Part shown: piece after piece, positions 33,752 through 41,428 of the stretch | How the letters are laid out: every line of letters starts with the position of its first letter | Position numbering within the stretch: position 1 is the stretch's first letter | NCBI RefSeq assembly: GCF_013409785.1 | Contig: NZ_JACCBV010000001.1 | Coordinates: 806,001 to 870,000, forward strand | Direction: 5' to 3' | Length of the DNA stretch: 64,000 nucleotides | From: Microbacterium immunditiarum | Lineage (GTDB): Bacteria; Actinomycetota; Actinomycetes; Actinomycetales; Microbacteriaceae | The notes under the pieces: model-generated | What the model was told of the DNA's origin: nothing | Database searches by the model: none | The model's input: only the letters and a program-made list of their open reading frames with translations | Translations under genes and position numbers: made by a program

Positions 33752-35118
33752 GATCTCTTCGGGCGGAGAAGGTTCCGGATGCGGCGGAGCAGGTGGAACC
33801 CGCCGCGCAGGATGCGCGAGTTCGCGGCGCGCTCCCCCCTGCGGGAGAACCGCGCGGAGACGTACAGCTCGCGCTTTGCCGCCGCGTACGCGGTCGGCTG
33901 GATCGTCGTGCGGCCGAGCTGGTCGATGAGGGCGTCGTTGCGGTGGACCGCTCGGTCGATCGCGCGGGGCACGGAGTATCCGTGGCCCGACAGGAACCCG
34001 TCGAGCAGCCGCACCGCGGCGTCGTCGTCCGTCACGTGCGCGACGAGGTCGTCGGGCAGGTCGAGCTGACGCGCGAGCCCCTGCAGACGAGGCACGTACG
34101 CGGGCTTGACCGCCGCCTTCTGGAGCTTGGCGTGGTACAGGAGCGAGAAGAAGTGGTCGTCGATACGAGGGATCGCGACCTTCCCGTCGAGCCACGCGCG
34201 CCGCTTGAGCACGTCGTTCTGCCACAGGGCGTCCATGTAGCCGTCGCCGACCCACCGGATGTCGAAGATGACCTCGCCGCCGTCGACGGTCGTCGCGAAC
34301 GCCGCCCCCGCGACCTCGCCGTGGCGCGGCGTCGCATTCACGACCGCGGCGAAGTCGCGCTGCTCGCGCGCGAGGACGTCGATCTCGGGGTCGGACGCGA
34401 TGATGCCGGGTATGTCTTCGAAGTTGCGCAGCACCACGTACTCGCACGCGAGCCTGAGCACGGCCCACAGCTCGTCGAGGCTCGCCCATCCGGTGTCGCC
34501 GACGAGGTCGGCGCGGATCTCCTCGCGCACCACTTCGTCGCGCGGCGAGGCGGGGTGGAGCACCTCCTGGAGCCGCTCGGTGCCGATGAGGAGGGCCGCG
34601 TCGCGGAAGAACTCGCGGATGTTGTTGCTGGAGTGCACCGTGTAGCCGCCGGCGAGCGCACGGGCCGCCTTCTTGGCGCTCGCCGCGTGCACGTTCGTGA
34701 GCTCGACGAAGCCCGACACGTTGCGACGGTAACGGTAGACCGGCTCCGGATCCTCGGCGATCACGAACAGGAACGAGCCCGTACCCACGTCCTCGTGCTT
34801 CGTCGAGACGCCCCACAGCGGGTCGCCGTACAGGCGCTCGAAGTTGCGGATGGCGCGCTCGTCGGACCACGTGATCTCGAACTCGCCGAGCACGTCGAAG
34901 TCCTCGCGGACGATGTCGAGGATCGCGTCGTCGTGCGGGCGGGCCTTGTGCCACACCACGAAGAGCTGGAAGTCGCGGTCGTACTGGTGGCGGAACCCCT
35001 CGACCGTCTCGTCGAACGTGAAGCGCAGGTCGGACGGCGTGAAGGCGCGCACCGGCACCGCGCCCCCCTGCGCCGCGGCGAGCGACGCGCGCGCCGTGTC
35101 TGCGTCAACAGCGGTCAT
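33748..35118 (-). CDS. Uncharacterised two-domain protein with nucleotidyltransferase-like segment
   Basis: 456 residues from the ATG at 35118, which follows TGGGGGAATCA; an upstream in-frame start at 35154 is less likely. The N-terminal domain (about 65-180) has an unusual conserved-looking pattern: EFEITWSDE, NFERLYG, KHEDVGTGSFLFVIAED and GGYTVHSSNN (157-166). The middle region (about 215-330) has CEYVVLRNFEDIPG and PEIDVL, reminiscent of nucleotidyltransferase-fold proteins, then a basic tail. I recall similar N-terminal segments in capsule loci but cannot name the family. First gene of the operon with the kinase and deacetylase genes. Confidence 0.65.
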   Translation of the reverse strand: MTAVDADTARASLAAAQGGAVPVRAFTPSDLRFTFDETVEGFRHQYDRDFQLFVVWHKARPHDDAILDIVREDFDVLGEFEITWSDERAIRNFERLYGDPLWGVSTKHEDVGTGSFLFVIAEDPEPVYRYRRNVSGFVELTNVHAASAKKAARALAGGYTVHSSNNIREFFRDAALLIGTERLQEVLHPASPRDEVVREEIRADLVGDTGWASLDELWAVLRLACEYVVLRNFEDIPGIIASDPEIDVLAREQRDFAAVVNATPRHGEVAGAAFATTVDGGEVIFDIRWVGDGYMDALWQNDVLKRRAWLDGKVAIPRIDDHFFSLLYHAKLQKAAVKPAYVPRLQGLARQLDLPDDLVAHVTDDDAAVRLLDGFLSGHGYSVPRAIDRAVHRNDALIDQLGRTTIQPTAYAAAKRELYVSARFSRRGERAANSRILRGGFHLLRRIRNLLRPKRS

Positions 35119-35160
35119 TGATTCCCCCAGCGATCTGCCCGTTCCATCGGACATGCGACA

Positions 35161-35166
35161 AAGATA
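35161..35166 (-). promoter_or_regulatory. -10 box for the nucleotidyltransferase-kinase-deacetylase operon
   Basis: TATCTT within ACGGTATCTT on the minus strand; leader of about 40 nt that ends with GCTGGGGGAAT (35121-35131), the EPS leader motif. Confidence 0.5.
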
Positions 35167-35175
35167 CCGTTCGGG

Positions 35176-36156
35176 TCAGCCGACTCCCATGGCCCGGTCC
35201 CGGCGGCGAGCGATCCACCCTGCCGGGAAGCCCGCGACGAGGCCGGCGAGCTCGGCGACCGCGCGGGTCAGGATGACGGGCGACGTGATCCGCCGCACGA
35301 AAGGGCGACGCGACCCGTCGGCCATGCGCGGGCCGAAGCGGACGAGCATCTCCCACACGTAGTCGCTCTGCGCGCGGATCGTCGACCACACGTAGCGGCG
35401 CACGAGCGGGTGACCCCAGCCGTAGACGCGCGCGAGCAGCACGATGTGATTGCGTCGTGCGTAGTACAGGTACCGGCGGTCGAAGCGCTTGCCGCCGCTC
35501 GTGTACGGCGCGGCGACGTGGCGCACGAGCGCCGCGGGCTGGAAGACGAGCGTGCCGCCCGCGCGCTTGAGCCGCAGCGAGATGTCGGACTCCTCGCACA
35601 GGCACGTGCCGGGGTAGTTTCCGCGGATGCCCCCGATGGCCTGGAGCGCGGAGCGGCGGAACGACATGTTGGCGCCCAGCAGGTGGTCGACCTCGATCAC
35701 GCGGCCGGGGTTCGCGCCGAAGTTGCCCGTCAGCCGGCCGTCCGGGAGCAGGCGCCCGATCTCGCCGAGTCCCTTGGTCTCCTCGCCCTTGATGCCGTTC
35801 GACGCGCGGCCCCCGACACCCACGACGGCGGGGTCGGCATACGGCTTGCGCAGCTCGTCGAGCCAGTCGGGGTCGACGTACGCGTCGTCGTCGATGAACG
35901 CGACGATGTCGCCGGTCGCGTCGGCGAACCCGATCTGGCGGGACTCGGGCATCGTGCCTGGGCCGAGGTCGTTGCGCAGCACCCGCACGTGCGGGAACTC
36001 TTCGGCGACGAGGATCTTCGTGCGGTCGTCGGGAGAGGCGTCGACCACGATGATCTCGTGCGGCGGCGACTCGAGCCGGCCGAGGTGCTCGAGGCACGTG
36101 CGCACGAACTGCGGGCGCGCGTACGTGATCACGACGACGCTGACGGAGAAGGTCAT
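35176..36156 (-). CDS. GT2-family glycosyltransferase
   Basis: 326 residues. GT-A motifs: SVSVVVITYARPQFVRTCL, IIVVDASPDDRT, FIDDDAYVDPDWL as the metal site, and CEESDISLRLKRAG. A basic C-terminal region with hydrophobic stretches suggests peripheral membrane attachment. It resembles rhamnosyltransferase-type GT2 enzymes. The ATG overlaps the stop of the 36153 gene (ATGA), making it the last gene of the wzt-wzm-GT-GT operon. Confidence 0.87.
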   Translation of the reverse strand: MTFSVSVVVITYARPQFVRTCLEHLGRLESPPHEIIVVDASPDDRTKILVAEEFPHVRVLRNDLGPGTMPESRQIGFADATGDIVAFIDDDAYVDPDWLDELRKPYADPAVVGVGGRASNGIKGEETKGLGEIGRLLPDGRLTGNFGANPGRVIEVDHLLGANMSFRRSALQAIGGIRGNYPGTCLCEESDISLRLKRAGGTLVFQPAALVRHVAAPYTSGGKRFDRRYLYYARRNHIVLLARVYGWGHPLVRRYVWSTIRAQSDYVWEMLVRFGPRMADGSRRPFVRRITSPVILTRAVAELAGLVAGFPAGWIARRRDRAMGVG

Positions 36157-36995
36157 GACGCGGCCGCCTTCGGTTCGGCGACATCGACGAGCCGGTACCA
36201 ATCGCGACGGCGCAGGGGGTTGAGCACGACGGTGCGCAGCGGATGCCGCTGCCGCGACGCCCACCGCCGGTAGACGACCGGCCTCGAGTAGTCGTGCGTG
36301 TGCCCCGACCAGCCGAACTTGCGGCGGATCGTGTCGTGGTCGCGCACCCACGAGTAGTGGAGCACGGCGCTCTCCGGCCGGATGACCTCGTGCACGACGG
36401 TCTTGTGCGGGTGGAACGGGTCGGTGTTCCAGGGCCTCAGGTCGACGCGGTAGAGCGGCACGTCGGCTTGGCGGGCCTGCCGAAGGCGCGTTCCCGCGCG
36501 TACCGCGAGGGGCCCGGGATATGACGCCGCCGGCCGCCAGAAGCGCGTGGATCCTTCGAGGTAGCGCCCGGGCGCGACGCGCGAGTAGAGCCATCTGGCG
36601 GGATAGTGCATCCCCGACGTGCCGGTGGCGTCCGCTCGCCGCAGGGACGCGAAGAACTGCGCGGGGTCGAGCATGACCTCATCGGTGTCGAGCTGGACGA
36701 CCCAGTCGGCGCCGTCGGATGCCGCGTCGAGCGCGCTCTGCCGCTGGAAGGTGTCGTTGTCGAGCGGGTTCTCGTCGAGCCGCGCGAAGCGCCCGGGGAC
36801 GTCCACGCACTTGCCGTCGCGGTCGAGCTCGCGGATCGTCGCGAGGCATTCGTCGACCGGCAGAGGCGTGCCCGTCCACGACGTGCTCGTCTCGTCGTAC
36901 GACAACACGATCCGGTCCACGTGGTCGTAATAGGACGCCACGCTCTCGCGGAGGTGGTTGGGGTCCCCCACGAGGATGTAGGCCGAGACGCGCAT
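36153..36995 (-). CDS. GT2/GT92-like glycosyltransferase
   Basis: 280 residues. It starts MRVSAYILVGDPNHLRESV, then DHVDRIVLSYD and the metal site WVVQLDTDEVMLD (about 97-109), a pattern of the Glyco_tranf_2_4/GT92-like group. His-rich segments (DPFHPHKTVVHEV, VLHYSWVRDH) follow, as in that group. One base separates its start from the wzm stop, so it is in the export operon and likely modifies the exported glycan. Confidence 0.8.
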   Translation of the reverse strand: MRVSAYILVGDPNHLRESVASYYDHVDRIVLSYDETSTSWTGTPLPVDECLATIRELDRDGKCVDVPGRFARLDENPLDNDTFQRQSALDAASDGADWVVQLDTDEVMLDPAQFFASLRRADATGTSGMHYPARWLYSRVAPGRYLEGSTRFWRPAASYPGPLAVRAGTRLRQARQADVPLYRVDLRPWNTDPFHPHKTVVHEVIRPESAVLHYSWVRDHDTIRRKFGWSGHTHDYSRPVVYRRWASRQRHPLRTVVLNPLRRRDWYRLVDVAEPKAAAS

Positions 36996-36996
36996 C

Positions 36997-37827
36997 TCAG
37001 ATGAAGTCCGCGAACTCGCGTTCGTTCTTCTGGAAGACGATCGTGCCGAGCAGGAACACGAGCGGCGCGGCGACGATGAGGGCGACGATCTGCCACACCG
37101 GCGGCTGCTCGGTCCCGAGCAGCGACCACCGCATGATCTCGAGGAACCACGTGACCGGGTTGAGCTCGAAGAGCCAGCGGATGCTCTCCGGCACCTCTGA
37201 GACCGCGTAGGCCACCGGGCTCGCGTAGAGCAGGATCTGGAGCGCCCATGGGAGCACGTAGCCGACGTCGCGGTACTTCACGAGGTAGGCGGCCGCCGTC
37301 AGGCCCAGGCCGGTGCCGAGGATGCCGATGAGCAGCGCCCATACGGGCAGCAGCAGCACGCCCCAGCCGGGGACGATCCCGAAGACGGCGATGAGCACGA
37401 TCGCCAGCACGAGCCCGACGGCGAAGTCGAGCAGCACCGACGCGAGGCTCGACACCGGCACGAGCAGGCGCGGGAAGAAGACCTTCTGGACCAGCGACTG
37501 GTTGCTCACCATGGAGCTCGAGGAGCGGCCGAGCGCTCCGTTGAAGAGGTTCCACGCGAGCATGCCCACGAGCGTGAACAGGAACGCAGGGGTCGGGCCC
37601 GTGGAGAGTCCGGCGATGTAGCTGAAGACGATCGTGAAGACGCCCGCGCTCACGAGGGGCTGGAGCAGCACCCACGTGAAGCCGAGGATCGTCTGGCGGT
37701 AGCGAACGATGATGTCGCGCTGGGCGAGCCGCACGGCGACCTCTCGCGCGCGCCACACCTCGCGCCAATCGGGCATGTTGAGGCGCCCGGGGGGCGTGAT
37801 GACGGTGACCTGAGGCTGGTGTTCCAT
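36997..37827 (-). CDS. wzm: ABC-2 polysaccharide/teichoic-acid-type export permease
   Basis: 276 residues, six membrane segments in ABC-2 layout, beginning with a cytoplasmic N-terminus containing WREVWRAREVAVRLAQRDI (about 21-39), typical of Wzm/TagG/RfbA permeases. It would form a channel moving a finished glycan on a lipid carrier across the membrane. It lies 1 bp after wzt and 1 bp before the next gene. TagG-like wall-teichoic-acid export is an alternative role. Confidence 0.9.
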   Translation of the reverse strand: MEHQPQVTVITPPGRLNMPDWREVWRAREVAVRLAQRDIIVRYRQTILGFTWVLLQPLVSAGVFTIVFSYIAGLSTGPTPAFLFTLVGMLAWNLFNGALGRSSSSMVSNQSLVQKVFFPRLLVPVSSLASVLLDFAVGLVLAIVLIAVFGIVPGWGVLLLPVWALLIGILGTGLGLTAAAYLVKYRDVGYVLPWALQILLYASPVAYAVSEVPESIRWLFELNPVTWFLEIMRWSLLGTEQPPVWQIVALIVAAPLVFLLGTIVFQKNEREFADFI

Positions 37828-37828
37828 G

Positions 37829-39043
37829 TCACGCCTTCCCGTACTCGAAGTCGACGAACACGAGGCCCTTCTCGATGCTGGAGGACTCAGCGAACTCGGG
37901 GTAGGGGAGGTCGGGAAGCACTTCGAACTTCCACGCGCCCTCCCACGCGTCGAGCACGCCGGCCTGGCACACGTAGGCGTCGACGGTGTAGACGCCGGGC
38001 TTGAGCCACAGGTCGCGGATGACGAGCCGGCCGCGGTTCTCCTCCTTGGGATCGAACCACTTGCCGACCAGGCGCGAGTCGCATTGCGCGATTACCGAGC
38101 CCTGGTCGTTGTTGATGTGCATCGAGACGAAGTACGTGCCGATGAGCTTCTTCGACGGCGGCAGCTCGAAGTCGACCGCGATGTCGTCGCCGGACTTGAC
38201 GAACTCGTCGTCCATCGCGACGCGCGAAAGGCGCACCATGCCGTTGCCGGGCCGGTTCTTCGCTTCGGACTGCGCGAGCGCGAAGCTCTCGAAGCTGTCG
38301 CGATACGCCTGGAGCGTGCCGTCGACCGTTCCCGAATAGACGAGCTTGCCGCGATCCAGCAGCATCGCCGAGGTGCACAGCGCCTGCACGGTCTGCAGCT
38401 GGTGACTGACGTAGAGCACCGTTCGGCCGCCCTGCGCGGCTTCGCGCATCTTGGCGATCGACCGGCGCTGGAACTCGGCGTCGCCGACCGCGAGAACCTC
38501 GTCGATCGCGAGGATCTCGGTGTCGAGGTGCGCCGCGACCGAGAATGCGAGGCGCACGTACATGCCCGACGAGTAGCGCTTGACCGGCGTCGCGAGGAAC
38601 TTCTCGATGCCGGAGAACTCGACGATCTCGTCGTAGCGCCGCAGGATCTCCTTGCGCGTCATGCCGAGGATCGCGCCGTTGAGGAAGATGTTCTCGCGAC
38701 CGGTGAGCTCGGGGTGGAAGCCGGTGCCCACCTCGAGCAGCGACCCGACACGCCCGCGCAGCTCGATGCGCCCGCGCGTCGGCGCGGTCACCCGCGTCAG
38801 GAGCTTCAGCAGCGTGGACTTGCCCGCGCCGTTGCGCCCGACGATGCCGAGTGCCTCGCCCTGCGGCACCTCGAACGACACGTCGTCGAGCGCATCGAAC
38901 AGGGTGTACTTCGCCTTGCCCGTCGAGCGCAGCCACTGGATCGCGGCCGCTGCGGCCGTCGACGGTCGCTCGCCGAGCGCCCCCAGGCGATACGTCTTCC
39001 CCAATCCCGCGACCGAGATCGCGGCCTCCCCAAGAACCGTCAC
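37829..39043 (-). CDS. wzt: ABC transporter ATP-binding protein with C-terminal Wzt sugar-binding domain
   Basis: 404 residues from a GTG at 39043 (an in-frame ORF extends upstream without similarity). Walker A GRNGAGKST (69-77), signature YSSGMYVRLAFS, Walker B ILAIDEVLAVGD. Residues about 275-404 are a beta-sandwich of the Wzt_C type (SGDDIAVDFELPPSKK, SMHINNDQG, LKPGVYTVDAYV). In E. coli O9a that domain recognises the capped non-reducing end, coupling export to termination. Its presence here is the main argument for a chain-end recognition system. A TAGATT box lies eight bases before the start. Confidence 0.9.
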   Translation of the reverse strand: MTVLGEAAISVAGLGKTYRLGALGERPSTAAAAAIQWLRSTGKAKYTLFDALDDVSFEVPQGEALGIVGRNGAGKSTLLKLLTRVTAPTRGRIELRGRVGSLLEVGTGFHPELTGRENIFLNGAILGMTRKEILRRYDEIVEFSGIEKFLATPVKRYSSGMYVRLAFSVAAHLDTEILAIDEVLAVGDAEFQRRSIAKMREAAQGGRTVLYVSHQLQTVQALCTSAMLLDRGKLVYSGTVDGTLQAYRDSFESFALAQSEAKNRPGNGMVRLSRVAMDDEFVKSGDDIAVDFELPPSKKLIGTYFVSMHINNDQGSVIAQCDSRLVGKWFDPKEENRGRLVIRDLWLKPGVYTVDAYVCQAGVLDAWEGAWKFEVLPDLPYPEFAESSSIEKGLVFVDFEYGKA

Positions 39044-39051
39044 GAGAGAAG

Positions 39052-39057
39052 AATCTA
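39052..39057 (-). promoter_or_regulatory. -10 box for the wzt operon
   Basis: TAGATT on the minus strand, eight bases from the GTG; near-leaderless. Confidence 0.45.
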
Positions 39058-39085
39058 CCTGGTCAGAGCGAGACGGCCCGCTGCG

Positions 39086-39123
39086 CCTCAGGATCCCTCG
39101 AAGTCCCTCAGGATCCGCTGAAG
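39086..39123. repeat. Two-copy 18-bp direct repeat at the 3' end of a glycosyltransferase gene
   Basis: CCTCAGGATCCCTCGAAG (39086-39103) and CCTCAGGATCCGCTGAAG (39106-39123), period 20 bp. The second copy contains the TGA stop of the 39108 gene. Confidence 0.55.
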
Positions 39124-40157
39124 ACCCGGCGCCACACGGCGGCGTGCTCGCGCGCGCTGCGTTCCCACGTGAACTCGCGCGCGCGCTCGCGCCCGCGAGC
39201 GGCCATCGCCGACACGGCGGAGTCATCGGATGCCGCGAACAGGATGCCCTCCGCGACAGCGGCGCCCGTCGGCTCGACGAGCACCCCGGCGTCGCCGACG
39301 ACCTCGGGGAGCGCGCTCGTGCGCGCCGCGACGACCGGCGCGCCGGCTGCCATTCCCTCGAGCGCAGGCAGCCCGAAGCCCTCGTAGAGCGAGGGCACGA
39401 CGACCGTCGTCGCGCCCGCGAACAGTCCCGGCACGAGGGCGGCGGGCACGCGACCGACGAGCCGCGTGCGGGGGAGTCTCGCGAACAGGGCGGTGCGTCG
39501 CGGGTGCGGCGGGCCGGAGAGCACGAGCGTCAGGTCGGGCCGCGCGGCCGAGACGACCTCCCACGCCTCGGCGAGCGCCTCGAGGTTCTTGCGCCGCGAG
39601 GCGCCTCCGGCGTGCAACACGTAAGGCCCGGTGATGGCGAGCCCGGCACGCGACTCGGGGCTGAGCGGCTCGGCGTCGAGGAACACGGGGTCGACGCCGT
39701 TGTAGATCGCGTGCACGTGCTCGAGGCCGAGGAACTCGGCGGCATCGTCTGCGGCGTACTGCGACGGAGCGATGACGGCCGCGGCGCGGCGGAGCTCGTG
39801 CGCGGCGAAGCGCTCGGGGGGCGACTCGTCGTCGAAGCGCCACGCGACCGTGTCGTGGATCGTGATGACCTCGGGCACGCGCGCGGGCGGCATGCCGAGT
39901 CCCATCCGGTGGACGACCTCGGCGCCGCGGTAGAGCATCGCCCCGACGGCGGACCGCACGCCCGACGGAGCACGGTTCGTGATCCAGTTCGGAAGCCGCA
40001 CGGTGCCGTCGAGCTCCGAGCGGAGCGACCGCGCGATCTCGCGCCGCACGACCGTGCCCTCTCCGGCGGCCTGGGCGGCGCGGGCGACGATCTCCTCCTC
40101 GTACACCTGCTGACCCATGGGCGCGCCGACGGCTATCGTGGCGAATGTGATGCGAAT
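39108..40157 (-). CDS. GT4-family glycosyltransferase with probable ATT start codon
   Basis: 349 residues if started at ATT 40157; 336 if started at the ATG at 40118. The extended form begins M-R-I-T-F-A-T-I-A-V-G-A-P-M-G-Q-Q-V-Y, the expected first beta strand and glycine loop of GT4 proteins, which the ATG form would lack. A perfect GGAGGT Shine-Dalgarno (40166-40171) lies 8 bases before the ATT, and no ATG, GTG or TTG occurs in that stretch. Other motifs: PEVITIHDTVAW, YVLHAGGASRRKNLEALAEA and LYEGFGLPALEGMAAGAPVV. The donor is unknown. Confidence 0.82.
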   Translation of the reverse strand: MRITFATIAVGAPMGQQVYEEEIVARAAQAAGEGTVVRREIARSLRSELDGTVRLPNWITNRAPSGVRSAVGAMLYRGAEVVHRMGLGMPPARVPEVITIHDTVAWRFDDESPPERFAAHELRRAAAVIAPSQYAADDAAEFLGLEHVHAIYNGVDPVFLDAEPLSPESRAGLAITGPYVLHAGGASRRKNLEALAEAWEVVSAARPDLTLVLSGPPHPRRTALFARLPRTRLVGRVPAALVPGLFAGATTVVVPSLYEGFGLPALEGMAAGAPVVAARTSALPEVVGDAGVLVEPTGAAVAEGILFAASDDSAVSAMAARGRERAREFTWERSAREHAAVWRRVFSGS

Positions 40158-40165
40158 GGTGCAGG

Positions 40166-40171
40166 ACCTCC
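40166..40171 (-). promoter_or_regulatory. Start-deciding ribosome-binding site for the 39108-40157 gene
   Basis: GGAGGT on the minus strand, 8 nt before ATT at 40157-40155 but 47 nt before the ATG at 40118. It supports the unusual ATT start. Confidence 0.6.
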
Positions 40172-40180
40172 GTCGGGCTT

Positions 40181-40199
40181 ACGCGCGGTGACCGCGCGT
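40181..40199. promoter_or_regulatory. Perfect palindrome in a divergent intergenic region (possible operator)
   Basis: ACGCGCGGT-G-ACCGCGCGT: 9-bp perfect arms around one base, between the divergent GT4 genes at 40157 and 40228. Position and symmetry suit a dimeric regulator. Confidence 0.4.
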
Positions 40200-40227
40200 C
40201 GTTGAGAGCGTAGCGAGGGAAGACGCC

Positions 40228-41424
40228 ATGGCGGAGATCGCACTCGTCACGAGTTCGTTCCTGCCCCGCGTCGGCGGGGTCGAGGAGCACGTCCGGCACG
40301 TCGCCGAGCAGCTGCGCGATCGCGGGGTCGAGGTCGCGATCTGGACGGCGGACCGCGGCGACGACGTGCCGCCCGAACACGACGGCATCCCCCTCCGCGT
40401 GCTGCCCACCCCGATGCCCGCCCGCTCGGTGCGGGCGGTGCTGTCGTTCCTGTGGCGCGCGCCGCGCGCGGCCCTCCGCTGGCGACGCGCGCTCCGCGCG
40501 GACCGGCCCGCCGTCGTCCACGTGCACTGCTTCGGTCCGAACGGGGCGTGGGCGACCGAGGTGGCGCGCTTCGCGCGGTTGCCGCTCGTCATCACCAGCC
40601 ACGGCGAGACGTTCGGCGACGCCGACGACGTGTTCGGCGGATCGGCGCTCATGCGGTGGGCTCTGCGGCGGGGCATCCGTCGTGCCGCCGCCGTCACCGC
40701 GGTCTCGTCGTTCACCGCGCGCGATCTGGAGGAGCGGTTCGGGCTCGAGCCGGGACATGCCGCGATCGTGATGAACGGCGTCGATCTCGACGAGGAGAGT
40801 GCGGATGCCCCGCCGCTCCCCGCTCGCTACTTCATCGCCCTCGGGCGACTCGTCCGCACGAAGGGGTTCGACCTGCTCGTGCGCGCGTTCGCGTCGGCCG
40901 ACCTGCCGGAGGACGTGCACCTCGTGATCGGCGGCGACGGGCCCGAGCGTGACGCGCTGCTCGCACTCGCCGCTGAACGGGGCGTGGGCGATCGCGTGCA
41001 CCTTCCCGGTCGGATCGGCCGCGGGAGCGTCGGGCCGACGGTGGCCGGGTCTCTCGCGCTCGTCGCGCCGAGCCGCACGGAGGCGTTCGGCATCGTCGTG
41101 CTCGAGGGATGGCGCGGCGGAGTGCCTGTCATCGCGACCTCGCACGCCGGTCCCGAGGAGATCATCCGCGACGACGTCGACGGGTGGCTCGCCGATCCAT
41201 TCGATGAGCGCGCGCTCGCCGCGGCGCTCGAGCGCGCGGTGCGCGACCCCGACGCGTCCCGACGGATCGCGGCGGCGGGAAGAGCCCGCGTCGAGGAGTT
41301 CGGGTGGGATCGCGTGGCCGACGGCTACCTCGCCGTGTACGCGGAGCTCGCCGCCGACGACGGCTCCCCGGCGGCTAGGATTCGATCGACCGTCCGTGGG
41401 GCTCGGGCGGCGACGCAGGGGTGA
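40228..41424 (+). CDS. GT4-family glycosyltransferase
   Basis: 398 residues, GT-B fold. It begins EIALVTSSFLPRVGGVEEHV (the glycine-rich acceptor loop), has VVHVHCFGPNGAW and LVITSHGETFGD, then FIALGRLVRTKGFDLLVRA and TEAFGIVVLEGWRGGVPVIA with the E-x7-E donor motif. Mannosyltransferase-like. An upstream GAGGGA tract is the probable ribosome-binding site. The deacetylase gene follows after 4 bp, so the two form one unit. Confidence 0.87.
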   Translation: MAEIALVTSSFLPRVGGVEEHVRHVAEQLRDRGVEVAIWTADRGDDVPPEHDGIPLRVLPTPMPARSVRAVLSFLWRAPRAALRWRRALRADRPAVVHVHCFGPNGAWATEVARFARLPLVITSHGETFGDADDVFGGSALMRWALRRGIRRAAAVTAVSSFTARDLEERFGLEPGHAAIVMNGVDLDEESADAPPLPARYFIALGRLVRTKGFDLLVRAFASADLPEDVHLVIGGDGPERDALLALAAERGVGDRVHLPGRIGRGSVGPTVAGSLALVAPSRTEAFGIVVLEGWRGGVPVIATSHAGPEEIIRDDVDGWLADPFDERALAAALERAVRDPDASRRIAAAGRARVEEFGWDRVADGYLAVYAELAADDGSPAARIRSTVRGARAATQG

Positions 41425-41428
41425 TGCG

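Noticed and set aside
33748..35118. Considered as a toxin-antitoxin or abortive-infection nucleotidyltransferase
   Set aside because: The large N-terminal domain and 4-bp-coupled kinase and deacetylase genes in a glycan locus fit a biosynthetic role better.
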